This document shows positions 53,899 through 64,000 of a stretch of 64,000 bases of DNA, piece by piece (position 1 is the first letter of the stretch; the number at the start of each line of letters is the position of its first letter). The notes beneath the pieces were generated by a model, which was not told the DNA's origin, searched no databases, and was given only the letters and a program-made list of their open reading frames with translations. Origin of the DNA: Akkermansia muciniphila (GTDB lineage: Bacteria > Pseudomonadota > Gammaproteobacteria > Burkholderiales > Burkholderiaceae_C); contig CALQKH020000010.1 in assembly GCA_943331105.2 (NCBI GenBank), positions 1-64,000 on the forward strand, given 5' to 3'. The translations under genes and the position numbers were made by a program.

Positions 53899-54264
53899 AT
53901 GATGACCAAGAAAGAGCAGCGTCTCCGTCGTGCACGTCAAACACGCATCCGCATTGCACAGCAAGGCGTGGCACGTTTGACTGTGAACCGCACCAACCTG
54001 CACATTTACGCCAGCGTTATCTCTGGCTGCGGTACCAAAGTTTTGGCAGCTGCATCAACCGCAGAAGCCGAAGTGCGCACCGCATTGGGCGCTGCTGGCA
54101 AAGGTGGCAACTCCGCAGCAGCAGCCGTGATCGGCAAGCGCATTGCTGAAAAAGCAAAAGCAGCTGGCGTTGAGAAGGTCGCCTTCGACCGCGCAGGTTT
54201 TGCTTACCACGGTCGTGTCAAGGCTTTGGCCGAAGCAGCCCGTGAAGCAGGTCTGCAGTTCTAA
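53899..54264 (+). CDS. rplR: 50S ribosomal protein L18
   Basis: [38 protein letters not shown]. Confidence 0.99.
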   Translation: MMTKKEQRLRRARQTRIRIAQQGVARLTVNRTNLHIYASVISGCGTKVLAAASTAEAEVRTALGAAGKGGNSAAAAVIGKRIAEKAKAAGVEKVAFDRAGFAYHGRVKALAEAAREAGLQF

Positions 54265-54281
54265 ACGGATCGGAGATACAA

Positions 54282-54800
54282 ATGGCTAAATTTACAGCAA
54301 AACCGCAAAGCGAAGGACCAGAAGACGGTCTTCGCGAAAAGATGATCGCGGTCAATCGCGTGACCAAAGTGGTCAAGGGCGGCCGTATCCTCGGTTTCGC
54401 AGCATTGACTGTGGTCGGTGATGGCGATGGCAAAGTGGGCATGGGCAAGGGCAAATCGAAAGAAGTGCCAGCGGCTGTGCAAAAGGCGATGGAAGAAGCA
54501 CGCCGAAACCTGGCCAAAGTCCACCTCAAAAATGGCACGATTCACCATGCAGTGAATGGTCACCATGGCGCAGCTCGCGTCATGATGGCACCGGCGCCCA
54601 AGGGTACCGGCATCATTGCTGGTGGTCCTATGCGCGCAGTGTTCGAAGTGGTGGGCATCACCGACATCGTGGCCAAGAGCCACGGTTCTTCCAACCCATA
54701 CAACATGGTTCGTGCCACCTTGGACGCTTTGTCCAACTGCACAACAGCTTCCAACGTGGCTGCCAAGCGTGGCAAGTCGGTTGAAGAGTTGTTCGGCTGA
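54282..54800 (+). CDS. rpsE: 30S ribosomal protein S5
   Basis: [43 protein letters not shown]. Confidence 0.99.
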   Translation: MAKFTAKPQSEGPEDGLREKMIAVNRVTKVVKGGRILGFAALTVVGDGDGKVGMGKGKSKEVPAAVQKAMEEARRNLAKVHLKNGTIHHAVNGHHGAARVMMAPAPKGTGIIAGGPMRAVFEVVGITDIVAKSHGSSNPYNMVRATLDALSNCTTASNVAAKRGKSVEELFG

Positions 54801-54814
54801 ACCGGAGAACGAAC

Positions 54815-54997
54815 ATGACGACAGCATCTACCGTAAAAGTCCAACTGGTTCGCAGCCCGATTGGCACCAAAGAGTCTCACCGCGCCACGGTGCGTGGTTT
54901 GGGCTTGCGCAAGCTCAATTCTGTGAGTGAGTTGCAAGATTCGCCAGCAGTGCGCGGCATGATCAACAAGATCAGCTACCTGGTCAAAGTTCTCTAA
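54815..54997 (+). CDS. rpmD: 50S ribosomal protein L30
   Basis: [36 protein letters not shown]. Confidence 0.98.
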   Translation: MTTASTVKVQLVRSPIGTKESHRATVRGLGLRKLNSVSELQDSPAVRGMINKISYLVKVL

Positions 54998-55007
54998 GAG
55001 GCCCATG

Positions 55008-55439
55008 ATGGAACTCAACAGCATCAAGCCCGCAGAAGGCTCTAAACATGCGCCACGTCGCGTTGGCCGTGGTATCGGTTCGGGTCTGGGTAAAACCGCC
55101 GGTCGTGGCCACAAAGGTCAGAAATCTCGTTCGGGTGGTTATCACAAAGTGGGTTTCGAAGGCGGTCAAATGCCTTTGCAACGCCGTTTGCCAAAGCGCG
55201 GTTTCAAGTCCATGTCTTTGAAGTACAACGCTGAAATCACGCTGACTTCACTTGAGCGTCTTGCTTTGCCTGAAGTCGATGTTTTGACATTGAAACAAGC
55301 AGGTCTGGTGGGTCAGATGGCCAAAGTGGTCAAAGTGATCAACACAGGTGAGTTGTCCAAAGCCGTGAAGTTGACGGGCATTGGTGCGACAGCTGGTGCC
55401 AAGGCAGCCATTGAGGCTGCTGGTGGTTCAGTGGCCTGA
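55008..55439 (+). CDS. rplO: 50S ribosomal protein L15
   Basis: [44 protein letters not shown]. Confidence 0.99.
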   Translation: MELNSIKPAEGSKHAPRRVGRGIGSGLGKTAGRGHKGQKSRSGGYHKVGFEGGQMPLQRRLPKRGFKSMSLKYNAEITLTSLERLALPEVDVLTLKQAGLVGQMAKVVKVINTGELSKAVKLTGIGATAGAKAAIEAAGGSVA

Positions 55440-55461
55440 TCTTTGAAAATAGAGACGTACT

Positions 55462-56781
55462 GTGGCAACCATCGCTAATCAGACATCCAAGGCAGGCAAG
55501 TTTGGCGACCTGCGTCGTCGGCTTGTGTTCTTGCTGTTGGCGCTGGTTGTTTACCGCGTGGGTGCACACATTCCGGTGCCTGGCATTGATCCCGACCAAC
55601 TGAAGCAGTTGTTCAATGGTCAGCAGGGTGGCATATTGAATCTTTTCAATATGTTCTCGGGCGGTGCGCTGTCGCGTTTTACTGTTTTTGCTCTGGGCAT
55701 CATGCCGTACATCTCTGCGTCAATTGTGATGCAGCTGATGACTTACGTGGTTCCTACTTTTGAGCAGATGAAGAAAGAGGGCGAAGCCGGTCGTCGAAAG
55801 ATCACCCAATACACACGTTTTGGTGCACTGGGCTTGGCTATCTTTCAATCCTTCGGTATCGCTGTTGCACTCGAGGCTTCAGCTGGCTTGGTGATCAATC
55901 CTGGAATGGGTTTCCGGATGACCGCTGTGGTCAGTTTGACCGCTGGTGCCATGTTCTTGATGTGGTTGGGTGAGCAAATCACTGAGCGTGGTTTGGGTAA
56001 CGGTATTTCGATTTTGATTTTTGCGGGTATTGCTGCTGGTTTGCCCAGTGCTCTTGGCGGTTTGTTTGAGTTGGTTCGCACCGGTGCCATGAATCCTTTG
56101 ATCTCTTTGTTGATCATTGTGGTGGTGGGATTGGTGACTTATTTTGTGGTTTTTGTCGAAAGAGGGCAACGCAAAATATTGGTGAACTACGCTCGCCGTC
56201 AGGTTGGAAATAAAGTTTATGGTGGTCAATCTTCGCACTTGCCACTGAAGCTGAATATGGCGGGTGTCATTCCTCCCATTTTTGCTTCTTCGATCATCTT
56301 GCTGCCGGCAACATTGATTGGTTGGTTCAGTTCGGGTTCTTCTGAGAGTTCAGTGGTTCGCTTTTTCAAAGATGTGGCTAACGCCTTGGCCCCAGGTCAA
56401 CCCGTTTATGTCATGTTCTACGCGGCCGCCATTATTTTCTTCTGTTTCTTCTATACGGCCCTTGTTTTCAACAGCCGAGAAACAGCTGATAACTTGAAGA
56501 AAAGCGGTGCGTTCATTCCTGGCATTCGTCCAGGTGACCAAACTGCCAAGTTCATCGACAAAATTTTGCTGCGTTTGACGGCTGTGGGTGCTGTTTACAT
56601 CACGTTCGTCTGCTTACTGCCTGAGTTTTTGATTCTGAAATACAATGTTCCGTTTTACTTTGGCGGTACTTCTTTGTTGATCATTGTGGTGGTCACGATG
56701 GATTTCATGGCGCAAGTTCAAAACTACATGATGTCTCAGCAGTACGACTCTCTCTTGAAAAAGGCGAGTTTCAAGTCCTGA
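55462..56781 (+). CDS. secY: Preprotein translocase subunit SecY
   Basis: GTG start; [30 protein letters not shown]; multi-TM. Confidence 0.99.
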   Translation: MATIANQTSKAGKFGDLRRRLVFLLLALVVYRVGAHIPVPGIDPDQLKQLFNGQQGGILNLFNMFSGGALSRFTVFALGIMPYISASIVMQLMTYVVPTFEQMKKEGEAGRRKITQYTRFGALGLAIFQSFGIAVALEASAGLVINPGMGFRMTAVVSLTAGAMFLMWLGEQITERGLGNGISILIFAGIAAGLPSALGGLFELVRTGAMNPLISLLIIVVVGLVTYFVVFVERGQRKILVNYARRQVGNKVYGGQSSHLPLKLNMAGVIPPIFASSIILLPATLIGWFSSGSSESSVVRFFKDVANALAPGQPVYVMFYAAAIIFFCFFYTALVFNSRETADNLKKSGAFIPGIRPGDQTAKFIDKILLRLTAVGAVYITFVCLLPEFLILKYNVPFYFGGTSLLIIVVVTMDFMAQVQNYMMSQQYDSLLKKASFKS

Positions 56782-56886
56782 TGGCACAAGTTGGTTTGGT
56801 CGAGTTTCTTGATCCAAGTGTTCAAGGGCCCAGTTTTTAACTTTGTCTGAATTGACAAAGCATTGATAAGTTTTTTGGAGAGAACC

Positions 56887-57000
56887 ATGAGAGTTTCTGC
56901 TTCGGTGAAAAAAATTTGCCGTAATTGCAAAGTTATCCGCCGTAAAGGCGTTGTTCGTGTGATCTGCACTGATCCACGTCACAAGCAGCGTCAAGGCTGA
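56887..57000 (+). CDS. rpmJ: 50S ribosomal protein L36
   Basis: 37 aa [37 protein letters not shown]; below ORF-track length cutoff. Confidence 0.98.
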   Translation: MRVSASVKKICRNCKVIRRKGVVRVICTDPRHKQRQG

Positions 57001-57024
57001 TTGAACTAGTTTTAGAGGACGAAA

Positions 57025-57390
57025 ATGGCACGTATCGCTGGCATCAACATTCCGCCGCACAAACATGCTGAAATTGGCTTGACCGCCATTTTTGGTATTG
57101 GTCGCACCCGCGCTCGACAAATTTGCGAGGCCACTGGCATCGCTTATTCGAAGAAGATCAAGGACCTGACCGACGCAGACCTGGAAAAAATTCGCGACCA
57201 CATCGCAGCGTTCACCATTGAAGGTGACCTGCGCCGTGAGACCACCATGAACATCAAGCGTTTGATGGACATTGGTTGCTACCGTGGTTTCCGTCATCGC
57301 CGTGGATTGCCCATGCGCGGTCAGCGCACTCGTACCAATGCACGTACTCGCAAGGGACCGCGCAAAGGTGCTGCGGCACTGAAGAAATAA
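57025..57390 (+). CDS. rpsM: 30S ribosomal protein S13
   Basis: [39 protein letters not shown]. Confidence 0.99.
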   Translation: MARIAGINIPPHKHAEIGLTAIFGIGRTRARQICEATGIAYSKKIKDLTDADLEKIRDHIAAFTIEGDLRRETTMNIKRLMDIGCYRGFRHRRGLPMRGQRTRTNARTRKGPRKGAAALKK

Positions 57391-57409
57391 GCAGGACTGA
57401 GAGACCAAC

Positions 57410-57814
57410 ATGGCAAAAGCACAATCAAACAGCGCAGCACAACGTGTCCGCAAAAAAGTCCGCAAGAACATTGCCGACGGTATTGCTCACGTGCACGCTT
57501 CATTCAATAACACCATCATCACGATCACTGATCGCCAAGGCAATGCTTTGTCTTGGGCGTCTTCGGGTGGCCAAGGCTTCAAGGGTTCACGCAAGTCAAC
57601 ACCTTTTGCAGCTCAAGTGGCTTCCGAAGTAGCAGGTCGTGCTGCTCAAGAACAAGGCATTAAAAACTTGGACGTCGAGATCAAGGGCCCTGGCCCAGGT
57701 CGCGAGTCATCGGTTCGTGCTTTGGGTGCGTTGGGCATTCGCATCACATCGATTGCCGATGTGACGCCTGTCCCGCACAACGGTTGCCGCCCCCAAAAGC
57801 GTCGCCGCATTTAA
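57410..57814 (+). CDS. rpsK: 30S ribosomal protein S11
   Basis: [48 protein letters not shown]. Confidence 0.99.
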   Translation: MAKAQSNSAAQRVRKKVRKNIADGIAHVHASFNNTIITITDRQGNALSWASSGGQGFKGSRKSTPFAAQVASEVAGRAAQEQGIKNLDVEIKGPGPGRESSVRALGALGIRITSIADVTPVPHNGCRPQKRRRI

Positions 57815-57832
57815 TCTCAAACCAAGCCCACC

Positions 57833-57877
57833 GCCAGGCCTTGCTTGCATCGCCTGGCTCCCGCATTTCTGATGCGG
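57833..57877 (+). promoter_or_regulatory. Tandem hairpins in the rpsK-rpsD intergenic region
   Basis: GCCAGG-N14-CCTGGC and CCGCAT-TTCTG-ATGCGG. Confidence 0.5.
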
Positions 57878-57899
57878 CAGCTGCATAAAGGAAAATCAA

Positions 57900-58523
57900 G
57901 TGGCACGTTACCTAGGCCCCAAGGCCAAACTTTCCCGCCGTGAAGGCACTGACTTGTTCTTGAAGAGTGCACGTCGCTCTATCGCTGACAAGTCAAAATT
58001 TGACACCAAGCCCGGTCAACACGGCCGCACTTCGGGTCAACGTACATCGGACTACGGTCTTCAGTTGCGCGAGAAGCAAAAAGTCAAGCGCATGTATGGT
58101 GTATTGGAGAAGCAGTTCCGCCGCTATTTCGCCGAGGCCGATCGCCGCAAAGGCAATACAGGCTCTAACCTGTTGGCTTTGCTCGAGTGCCGATTGGACA
58201 ACGTTGTTTACCGCATGGGTTTCGGCTCCACACGTGCAGAAGCCCGTCAGATGGTTTCTCACAAAGCCATTACCGTGAATGGCCAATCTGTGAACATCCC
58301 TTCATATTTGGTCAAAGCCGGTGATGTTGTCGCAGTTCGCGAAAAATCTAAAAAACAAAACCGTGTGGTTGAAGCTCTGCAATTGGCTGCCCAAGTTGGC
58401 ATGCCTGCATGGGTTGAAGTCAATGCGGACAAAGCCGAAGGCACCTTCAAAAAGGTTCCTGACCGCGACGAATTTGGTGCTGACATCAACGAATCGTTGA
58501 TTGTCGAACTGTATTCACGTTAA
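57900..58523 (+). CDS. rpsD: 30S ribosomal protein S4
   Basis: GTG start; [41 protein letters not shown]. Confidence 0.99.
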   Translation: MARYLGPKAKLSRREGTDLFLKSARRSIADKSKFDTKPGQHGRTSGQRTSDYGLQLREKQKVKRMYGVLEKQFRRYFAEADRRKGNTGSNLLALLECRLDNVVYRMGFGSTRAEARQMVSHKAITVNGQSVNIPSYLVKAGDVVAVREKSKKQNRVVEALQLAAQVGMPAWVEVNADKAEGTFKKVPDRDEFGADINESLIVELYSR

Positions 58524-58622
58524 TTCGCTGTTTTGATTGTTCCCAGTGTGCAGTTTTTGTACCTGGGCACTTCATCAGCCTTACCGGTGTAACGAACCGG
58601 GGGTATTGAGAAGGAAGTCTGC

Positions 58623-59615
58623 ATGCAAACAAATTTGTTGAAACCCAAAGCGATCCAAGTCGAGCAATTGGCTGCCAACCGTGCAAAAGTCACGCTTGAA
58701 CCTTTTGAGCGCGGTTATGGTCACACGCTTGGAAACGCACTGCGTCGCGTTTTGTTGTCTTCAATGGTCGGTTATTCGGCAACCGAAGTCACCATTGCTG
58801 GCGTTGTTCACGAATACTCTTCTATTGACGGTGTTCAGCAAGATGTTGTGAACATCTTGTTGAACCTCAAAGGTGTTGTGTTCAAGTTGCACAACCGTGA
58901 CGAGGTCACTCTGAGCCTTCGCAAAGATGGCGAAGGTCCCGTGACAGCGGCTGATATCCAAACGCCGCACGACGTCGAAATCATCAACCCTGAGCATGTC
59001 ATTGCCAACCTGTCACAAGGTGGCAAGCTCGACATGCAAATCAAGGTTGAAAAAGGCCGTGGATATGTGCCAGGCAGCATGCGCCGTTATGCTGACGAGC
59101 CCACCAAAGCCTTGGGCCGCATTGTGCTCGACGCTTCTTTTTCACCGGTTAAGCGTGTGAGCTACACCGTTGAGAGCGCACGGGTCGAGCAGCGCACTGA
59201 CTTGGACAAGTTGGTCATCGAAATCGAAACCAACGGTGCCATAACCGCAGAAGATGCGGTTCGTGCATCGTCTAAGATTTTGGTCGAACAATTGGCTGTT
59301 TTTGCCCAACTCGAAGGCAGTGAATTGTCTGCGTTTGATGCACCTGCTGTTCGTGGCGGTGCTGGCAATTTCGATCCGATCCTGTTGCGTCCTGTGGACG
59401 AGCTTGAACTTACGGTTCGCTCCGCCAACTGCCTCAAAGCAGAAAACATTTACTACATCGGTGATCTGATTCAGCGCACTGAAAACGAATTGCTCAAGAC
59501 ACCTAATTTGGGTCGCAAGTCACTCAATGAAATCAAAGAAGTCCTGGCTTCACGTGGTTTGACATTGGGTATGAAACTCGAAGCTTGGCCACCAGCCGGC
59601 TTGGAAAAGCGTTAA
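58623..59615 (+). CDS. rpoA: RNA polymerase alpha subunit
   Basis: [32 protein letters not shown]; alpha-[30 protein letters not shown]. Confidence 0.99.
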   Translation: MQTNLLKPKAIQVEQLAANRAKVTLEPFERGYGHTLGNALRRVLLSSMVGYSATEVTIAGVVHEYSSIDGVQQDVVNILLNLKGVVFKLHNRDEVTLSLRKDGEGPVTAADIQTPHDVEIINPEHVIANLSQGGKLDMQIKVEKGRGYVPGSMRRYADEPTKALGRIVLDASFSPVKRVSYTVESARVEQRTDLDKLVIEIETNGAITAEDAVRASSKILVEQLAVFAQLEGSELSAFDAPAVRGGAGNFDPILLRPVDELELTVRSANCLKAENIYYIGDLIQRTENELLKTPNLGRKSLNEIKEVLASRGLTLGMKLEAWPPAGLEKR

Positions 59616-59696
59616 TTTAAAGTTCCCGGATTTGTTCGGGGTGTGCACGGGCAGTACCTGATACGGCTGCCTGTTTAATAAAGAAAGGTAAGCACC

Positions 59697-60083
59697 ATGC
59701 GCCACGGAAACGGCCTCCGTAAATTGAACCGCACCAGCGAGCACCGCCTCGCCATGCTGCGTAACATGATGAATTCGCTCATCGAGCACGAAGTCATCAA
59801 AACAACGTTGCCAAAAGCCAAAGAGCTGCGTCGCGTCATTGAGCCGATGATCACTTTGGCCAAAGAAGACAACTTGTCGAACAAGCGCTTGGCTTTTAAC
59901 CGCTTGCGCGATCGCGACAGTGTCGTCAAGTTGTTCGCTGATTTGGGCCCACGTTTTGCCAAACGCCCTGGTGGTTACACACGTATCTTGAAGATGGGTT
60001 ACCGTGTGGGCGATAACGCACCGATGGCGCTGGTTGAATTGGTTGACCGTGCTGATTCTTCTGCTGATACACCAGCAGAATAA
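59697..60083 (+). CDS. rplQ: 50S ribosomal protein L17
   Basis: [50 protein letters not shown]. Confidence 0.99.
   Translation: MRHGNGLRKLNRTSEHRLAMLRNMMNSLIEHEVIKTTLPKAKELRRVIEPMITLAKEDNLSNKRLAFNRLRDRDSVVKLFADLGPRFAKRPGGYTRILKMGYRVGDNAPMALVELVDRADSSADTPAE
60059..60080 (+). promoter_or_regulatory. Hairpin in the last rplQ codons before tRNA-fMet
   Basis: TTCTGCTG-ATACAC-CAGCAGAA, perfect 8-bp stem, directly before the stop codon. Confidence 0.6.
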
Positions 60084-60101
60084 GGTATACTTTCCGAATA
60101 C

Positions 60102-60178
<77 letters not shown>

Positions 60179-60201
60179 AATTTTCAACTCCGGTTGAATT
60201 G

Positions 60202-60230
60202 AAAAAAAGCCCTCAACTGAGGGCTTTTTT
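60202..60230. terminator. Bidirectional rho-independent terminator (tRNA-fMet / rsmA)
   Basis: AAAAAAGCCCTC-AACT-GAGGGCTTTTTT inverted repeat with A and T tracts. Confidence 0.92.
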
Positions 60231-60259
60231 GCGACCATAAATTGTTCGCCGTCATCCAA

Positions 60260-61075
60260 TCAGTGCGCCGTTGACAAAGATTGAACCAGGGCAACATACT
60301 CATCCACTGGGACCTCCTCAGCGCGGCGCTGCAAGTCAAAATGACCGCTGAAACCTTTTTCCTCCAGCCATTTCCCTAAGGTGTTGCGCAATATCTTTCG
60401 CCGTTGACTGAAAGCAACCTGAACCAAGGATGACAACATTTGGACATCCAACTGTGGAGGCGCCAGAAGGGGAACCATGCGCACAATGGCACTGTCCACA
60501 CGCGGAGGTGGGTCAAAGCTGGATGGGGGTACAAACAAGATGTTGGCCATCTCGTAGCGCCACTGAAGCATCACCGACAGTCGGCTGTAGTCAGATGTAC
60601 AAGGCGCAGCCACCATGCGATCGATGACCTCCTTTTGCAACATGAAGTGCTGGTCTGCAATCGTGTCCACATGGTCAAGCAGATGGAACAGGATGGGTGT
60701 GGAAATGTTGTACGGCAAATTTCCGACAACCCTCAGCTTGACTGGCTCCTCTGCAAGGCGCAATGAGGCGGCAGATGACGCGCATGTTGCAGGGATTTGA
60801 GATGCCAAAGCACTGAAATCTACCCTCAAAACGTCTGACTCAATGACATTTAAATGCGGGTGTTCGCGAAGCCGTACTGCCAAATCACGGTCCAGTTCGA
60901 TCACGGTGAGTTGCCCCAAGCGTTCGACCAGTGGTTGGGTCAAGGCGGCTAAACCCGGGCCGATCTCCACCATGGCTTGACCCGGCAAAGGATCAATGGC
61001 GTCAACAATGCTGTCAATGATGGCCGTGTCGGTTAAAAAATGCTGACCAAAACGTTTACGTGCAATGTGTTTCAT
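60260..61075 (-). CDS. rsmA: 16S rRNA (adenine1518/1519-N6)-dimethyltransferase
   Basis: [47 protein letters not shown]. Confidence 0.98.
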   Translation of the reverse strand: MKHIARKRFGQHFLTDTAIIDSIVDAIDPLPGQAMVEIGPGLAALTQPLVERLGQLTVIELDRDLAVRLREHPHLNVIESDVLRVDFSALASQIPATCASSAASLRLAEEPVKLRVVGNLPYNISTPILFHLLDHVDTIADQHFMLQKEVIDRMVAAPCTSDYSRLSVMLQWRYEMANILFVPPSSFDPPPRVDSAIVRMVPLLAPPQLDVQMLSSLVQVAFSQRRKILRNTLGKWLEEKGFSGHFDLQRRAEEVPVDEYVALVQSLSTAH

Positions 61076-62424
61076 TGCGGAGGTTCCCGCATTTCAACAA
61101 AAGCTTTGCCTCGAATTTCTTGGACCCAAGAAGCATAAGCCTCGTCCAGTTTGCTCTCGCGCAACACATTTCTAGCCAAGTTGCGTTGTTCTGCCTCTGT
61201 CATGGGTGCATCGCGACGGTCAGTGACTTCGATCAAATGAACACCAAAGCGGGACACAACAGGCTCGGCCAGTTGCCCGGGTCGCAGTTGGTTCATGGGC
61301 TGTTCAAACTCAGGCACAAACATCCCCGGGTTGGCCCAGCCAAGGTCGCCACCTTGGGGTGCGCTGCCGTCTTGAGAGATTCGTTTCGCCACATCAGCAA
61401 ACTCCACTCTGCCAGACAAAATGTCACGTCGTATGGCGGCCAATTGAGCGATGGCTTGAGCCTGAGACAGTTGCGCGCTTGGGCGAAGCAAAATATGTCG
61501 GGCGCGTGTTTGCGTGACCAACAAGGTTGAGGGAGGGGCTTGCCTTTGCAGAACTTTCAGAATGTGGAAGCCAGCACCTGAGCGCACGGCACCCGAAACA
61601 CCACCGACAGGCAAATCGGCCGTTGCTTGAACAAACAGCTCGGGGTAACGGTCAAGTGGGCGAAGGCCCATAGCCCCACCGCTGACGCCACGGTCAGCAG
61701 CAGTGGAAAAGGAAGCAGCCAAAGAAGCGAAATCTTCGCCGCTGCGTGCCCGTTGAACCACCAATTGAGCTCTGTCGGAAAGCTGCTTGATTTGTTCGGG
61801 CGAACTGTTTTCTGGAACGCCAATCAAAATCATGGCCAGATTGACATCTGTCGATGCATTCGCAGATTGACGTTGTATTTGATCATTGAGAAATTGGTTA
61901 ATCTCAGAATCGGAAATACGAATCCTGCTTTCAACCTCCCGTTCACGAATGCGGGTCAGCAACAATTGTTGACGAAGCTGATCGCGGAAGACAGAGAGCC
62001 CAATACCATCTTGTTGCAGGCGAGTGCGCAATGCTTCAACCGTCAGCTGGTTGTTGTTGGCAACCCCAGATTCAGCTTGGTTAATGGCCGCATCGTCCAC
62101 CACGATGCCCGAAGACAGCGCTTGTTGAATTTGAGCTTTTTCGTTGATCAGCTGCTCGAGTGCCAGCCCTTTGGACTCGGCATTGTTCGTCGGCTTGCCT
62201 TGTGTGCGAGCCTCACGTTGTAAACGAAGGCTCAATGCCTGAACTTCTTGGTTGGTGATGGGCTCGGAATTGACCACTGCCACCACGTAGTCAACAGAGC
62301 GCACAGGCGCAGAGCTGGGCTGAGCGCTTGCTGTCAAGGAGAGCGCCATCCACCCGATAAATGCGACAAAAGGCGATAAACACTTGAGCCAATACAAGCT
62401 GCGGCAATTGAAAGGTTTATTCAT
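61072..62424 (-). CDS. surA: Periplasmic chaperone / peptidyl-prolyl isomerase SurA
   Basis: Signal peptide then [19 protein letters not shown]; two parvulin regions including [21 protein letters not shown] overlap with rsmA. Confidence 0.95.
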   Translation of the reverse strand: MNKPFNCRSLYWLKCLSPFVAFIGWMALSLTASAQPSSAPVRSVDYVVAVVNSEPITNQEVQALSLRLQREARTQGKPTNNAESKGLALEQLINEKAQIQQALSSGIVVDDAAINQAESGVANNNQLTVEALRTRLQQDGIGLSVFRDQLRQQLLLTRIREREVESRIRISDSEINQFLNDQIQRQSANASTDVNLAMILIGVPENSSPEQIKQLSDRAQLVVQRARSGEDFASLAASFSTAADRGVSGGAMGLRPLDRYPELFVQATADLPVGGVSGAVRSGAGFHILKVLQRQAPPSTLLVTQTRARHILLRPSAQLSQAQAIAQLAAIRRDILSGRVEFADVAKRISQDGSAPQGGDLGWANPGMFVPEFEQPMNQLRPGQLAEPVVSRFGVHLIEVTDRRDAPMTEAEQRNLARNVLRESKLDEAYASWVQEIRGKAFVEMREPPQ

Positions 62425-64000
62425 AATTCTGAAAACGGCTCGGTTGCAAAGGGTTGTCGCGCAAATCTTGGTAACGAGGAATGTTGTTCCGAAGTGCTGC
62501 CAGTGGACTGGAGCCAACGCGGGCCAGGCCAATCAATTCCAATTGGAACAGTAAACGCGTGTTGGATGTCTCGATAGACCGTTGGTTTCGTTCAAAAACG
62601 ATGCGGCCAATCCAACAACCAGCATCATATTCAAGGCCCATCAGGCTTTCCACCATACGGCCTTCACTCATGCTGAAATTCATACGGCCCACGGTAAACC
62701 AGCGATCAGGCCCCAAGCCTTGGCCAGGGGATCGAGTCCATGCAGATTCAGCTTCTGTATTTCTACGGCCGATCAAATCGCTCAAGGGCCACTGCCACCC
62801 CAAATCCAGCTGTTCGCTGATGCCGCGATTCAATCGGTAAGCTGCGTTCAATACTCGATAAGGGCTGGGGTAGTAGCGAAGCTGAAGGGTGTTGCGGCTG
62901 ATGTCATTGGTTTGGTTGTTGATCTGGACTGTGTTGTCCAAAGCCCAACGATTGTCCCAACGAACGCCAGCACCCACCAAAAGGTCACTCAGGCCAGTTT
63001 TAGCCGCAAGCTGGTTGTTCAAGAGTGTGTTGTCCAACACAACCCGTTGATCGGAAAAGCGAATGCGTTGAGCCACACCCAAGCGCAGCAACTCGGCGCC
63101 GTTGACCGAATCGAAAAACCGACTGGTGACGCCAAGGGTCAGTGCGTCGTTGTCAATCAACCTGTCGTTGCCGACAAAAGTGTTCTCACTGTAAATAGTG
63201 GACAAGTTGAAATCGGTGATGCCCGTGTCGTACAGAGGCAGCATGCTTTGATCCCTGAATGGGCTTTTGGCATAAAAAGCACGGGGTTCTAATGTTTGCG
63301 CCACCGACCGACCAAACCACTGTGCAGCCCGCTCAAACACCAATCCGGTGTCCAACGAATAGGTTGGTAATACGCGGTTGGCAGAGCTGGAGCCGTTGTC
63401 CATGGGCTGATCGAGTTGATAACGTGTTGCGTGCAGTTGAAGTTTGGGTGTGAAAAAGCCCCAAGGGCGAATCCAGGGACGGCTGACCTGGGTATGCACA
63501 AAGCTGCGTTCACCATTTTGTGCCACCCTGCCAGGATTACGGCTGAAGTCGGCTTCGAAACGGGTTGTATCGCCCCGCACAGACCAATCAAAACCATTGG
63601 CTTGCCATTGACCGTAAGACATCCCGATTTGGGGGGTGCGGTCGTAGGGAGGCAAAATCGTGGAATTGATGTCCTGCAATGTCTGCCAGCGCTGAACCTG
63701 AGCCGTCATGTTGAAGGCACCACGCCCCCAACTGAGAACGCCTGTGGACGGTAACAAGCGCTGCGTCAAAACCAATCCTGTGCGGCGAAAATCGCGCCAA
63801 TAGTTGTCGTCACTGACGCGGTTCAAGTTCAGGCCAAGGCCCAAAGCACCGATGCGGTCAATGCCTGTGTCAATGCTGCCACTGTGTTGACTGGACAAGC
63901 CCCAGCGGGCTTGATCACTCAAGGTATCGGAGGGCATCAAATTCAAACGGGTTTGGCCTTTGTAGTCTTTTTCCAGGTATCGAAATTCGGTGTCCACCGC
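62417..64000 (-). CDS. lptD: LPS-assembly protein LptD, C-terminal part (N-terminus beyond window)
   Basis: Beta-barrel-rich C-terminus upstream of surA: EPRAFYAKSPFRDQSMLPLYDTGITDFNLSTIYSENTFVGNDRLIDNDALTLGVTSRF. Confidence 0.93.
   Translation of the reverse strand, partial: AVDTEFRYLEKDYKGQTRLNLMPSDTLSDQARWGLSSQHSGSIDTGIDRIGALGLGLNLNRVSDDNYWRDFRRTGLVLTQRLLPSTGVLSWGRGAFNMTAQVQRWQTLQDINSTILPPYDRTPQIGMSYGQWQANGFDWSVRGDTTRFEADFSRNPGRVAQNGERSFVHTQVSRPWIRPWGFFTPKLQLHATRYQLDQPMDNGSSSANRVLPTYSLDTGLVFERAAQWFGRSVAQTLEPRAFYAKSPFRDQSMLPLYDTGITDFNLSTIYSENTFVGNDRLIDNDALTLGVTSRFFDSVNGAELLRLGVAQRIRFSDQRVVLDNTLLNNQLAAKTGLSDLLVGAGVRWDNRWALDNTVQINNQTNDISRNTLQLRYYPSPYRVLNAAYRLNRGISEQLDLGWQWPLSDLIGRRNTEAESAWTRSPGQGLGPDRWFTVGRMNFSMSEGRMVESLMGLEYDAGCWIGRIVFERNQRSIETSNTRLLFQLELIGLARVGSSPLAALRNNIPRYQDLRDNPLQPSRFQNYE

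Overview
The window is a gene-dense, moderately GC-rich betaproteobacterial chromosome segment. Gene content and order suggest Comamonadaceae; the genus is not proven. From left to right it contains: the 5' end of recA (minus strand, missing from the ORF track) with a consensus LexA box; a MarR gene and a two-component system; birA; a SET-domain gene divergent from a topB whose product ends in a SWIB domain; acs/dehydratase, pilA, terC, sucCD, argC and purB; a probable nine-gene + strand catabolic operon (FAH-type hydrolase, three Bug/TctC binding proteins, two paralogous alpha/beta hydrolases, a two-subunit molybdenum hydroxylase and a ModA-like protein without a signal peptide); a nine-gene overlapping minus-strand operon (Gpx, FAD oxidoreductase, DUF1365, CFA synthase, CHI-like, MFS, DUF3833, SDR, SnoaL) divergent from DUF2256 plus a FeS-type photolyase; tgt and queA separated by a NagG/H-like ring-hydroxylating oxygenase islet and a ParDE-like toxin-antitoxin pair; recG-oxyR-ubiA-proC; the spc/alpha ribosomal operons through rplQ; an initiator tRNA-fMet; and rsmA-surA-lptD. 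No CRISPR array, rRNA, transposase or prophage was recognised. The items most worth follow-up are the SET/TopB-SWIB pair with histone-like lysine-rich tails, the molybdenum-hydroxylase/orphan-Bug cluster, the queA-tgt islet, the REP-like hairpin pair inside sucCD, and several candidate RNA leaders in the ribosomal region. No searches or folding programs were run. Family calls rest on recognised motifs and remembered family sequences.
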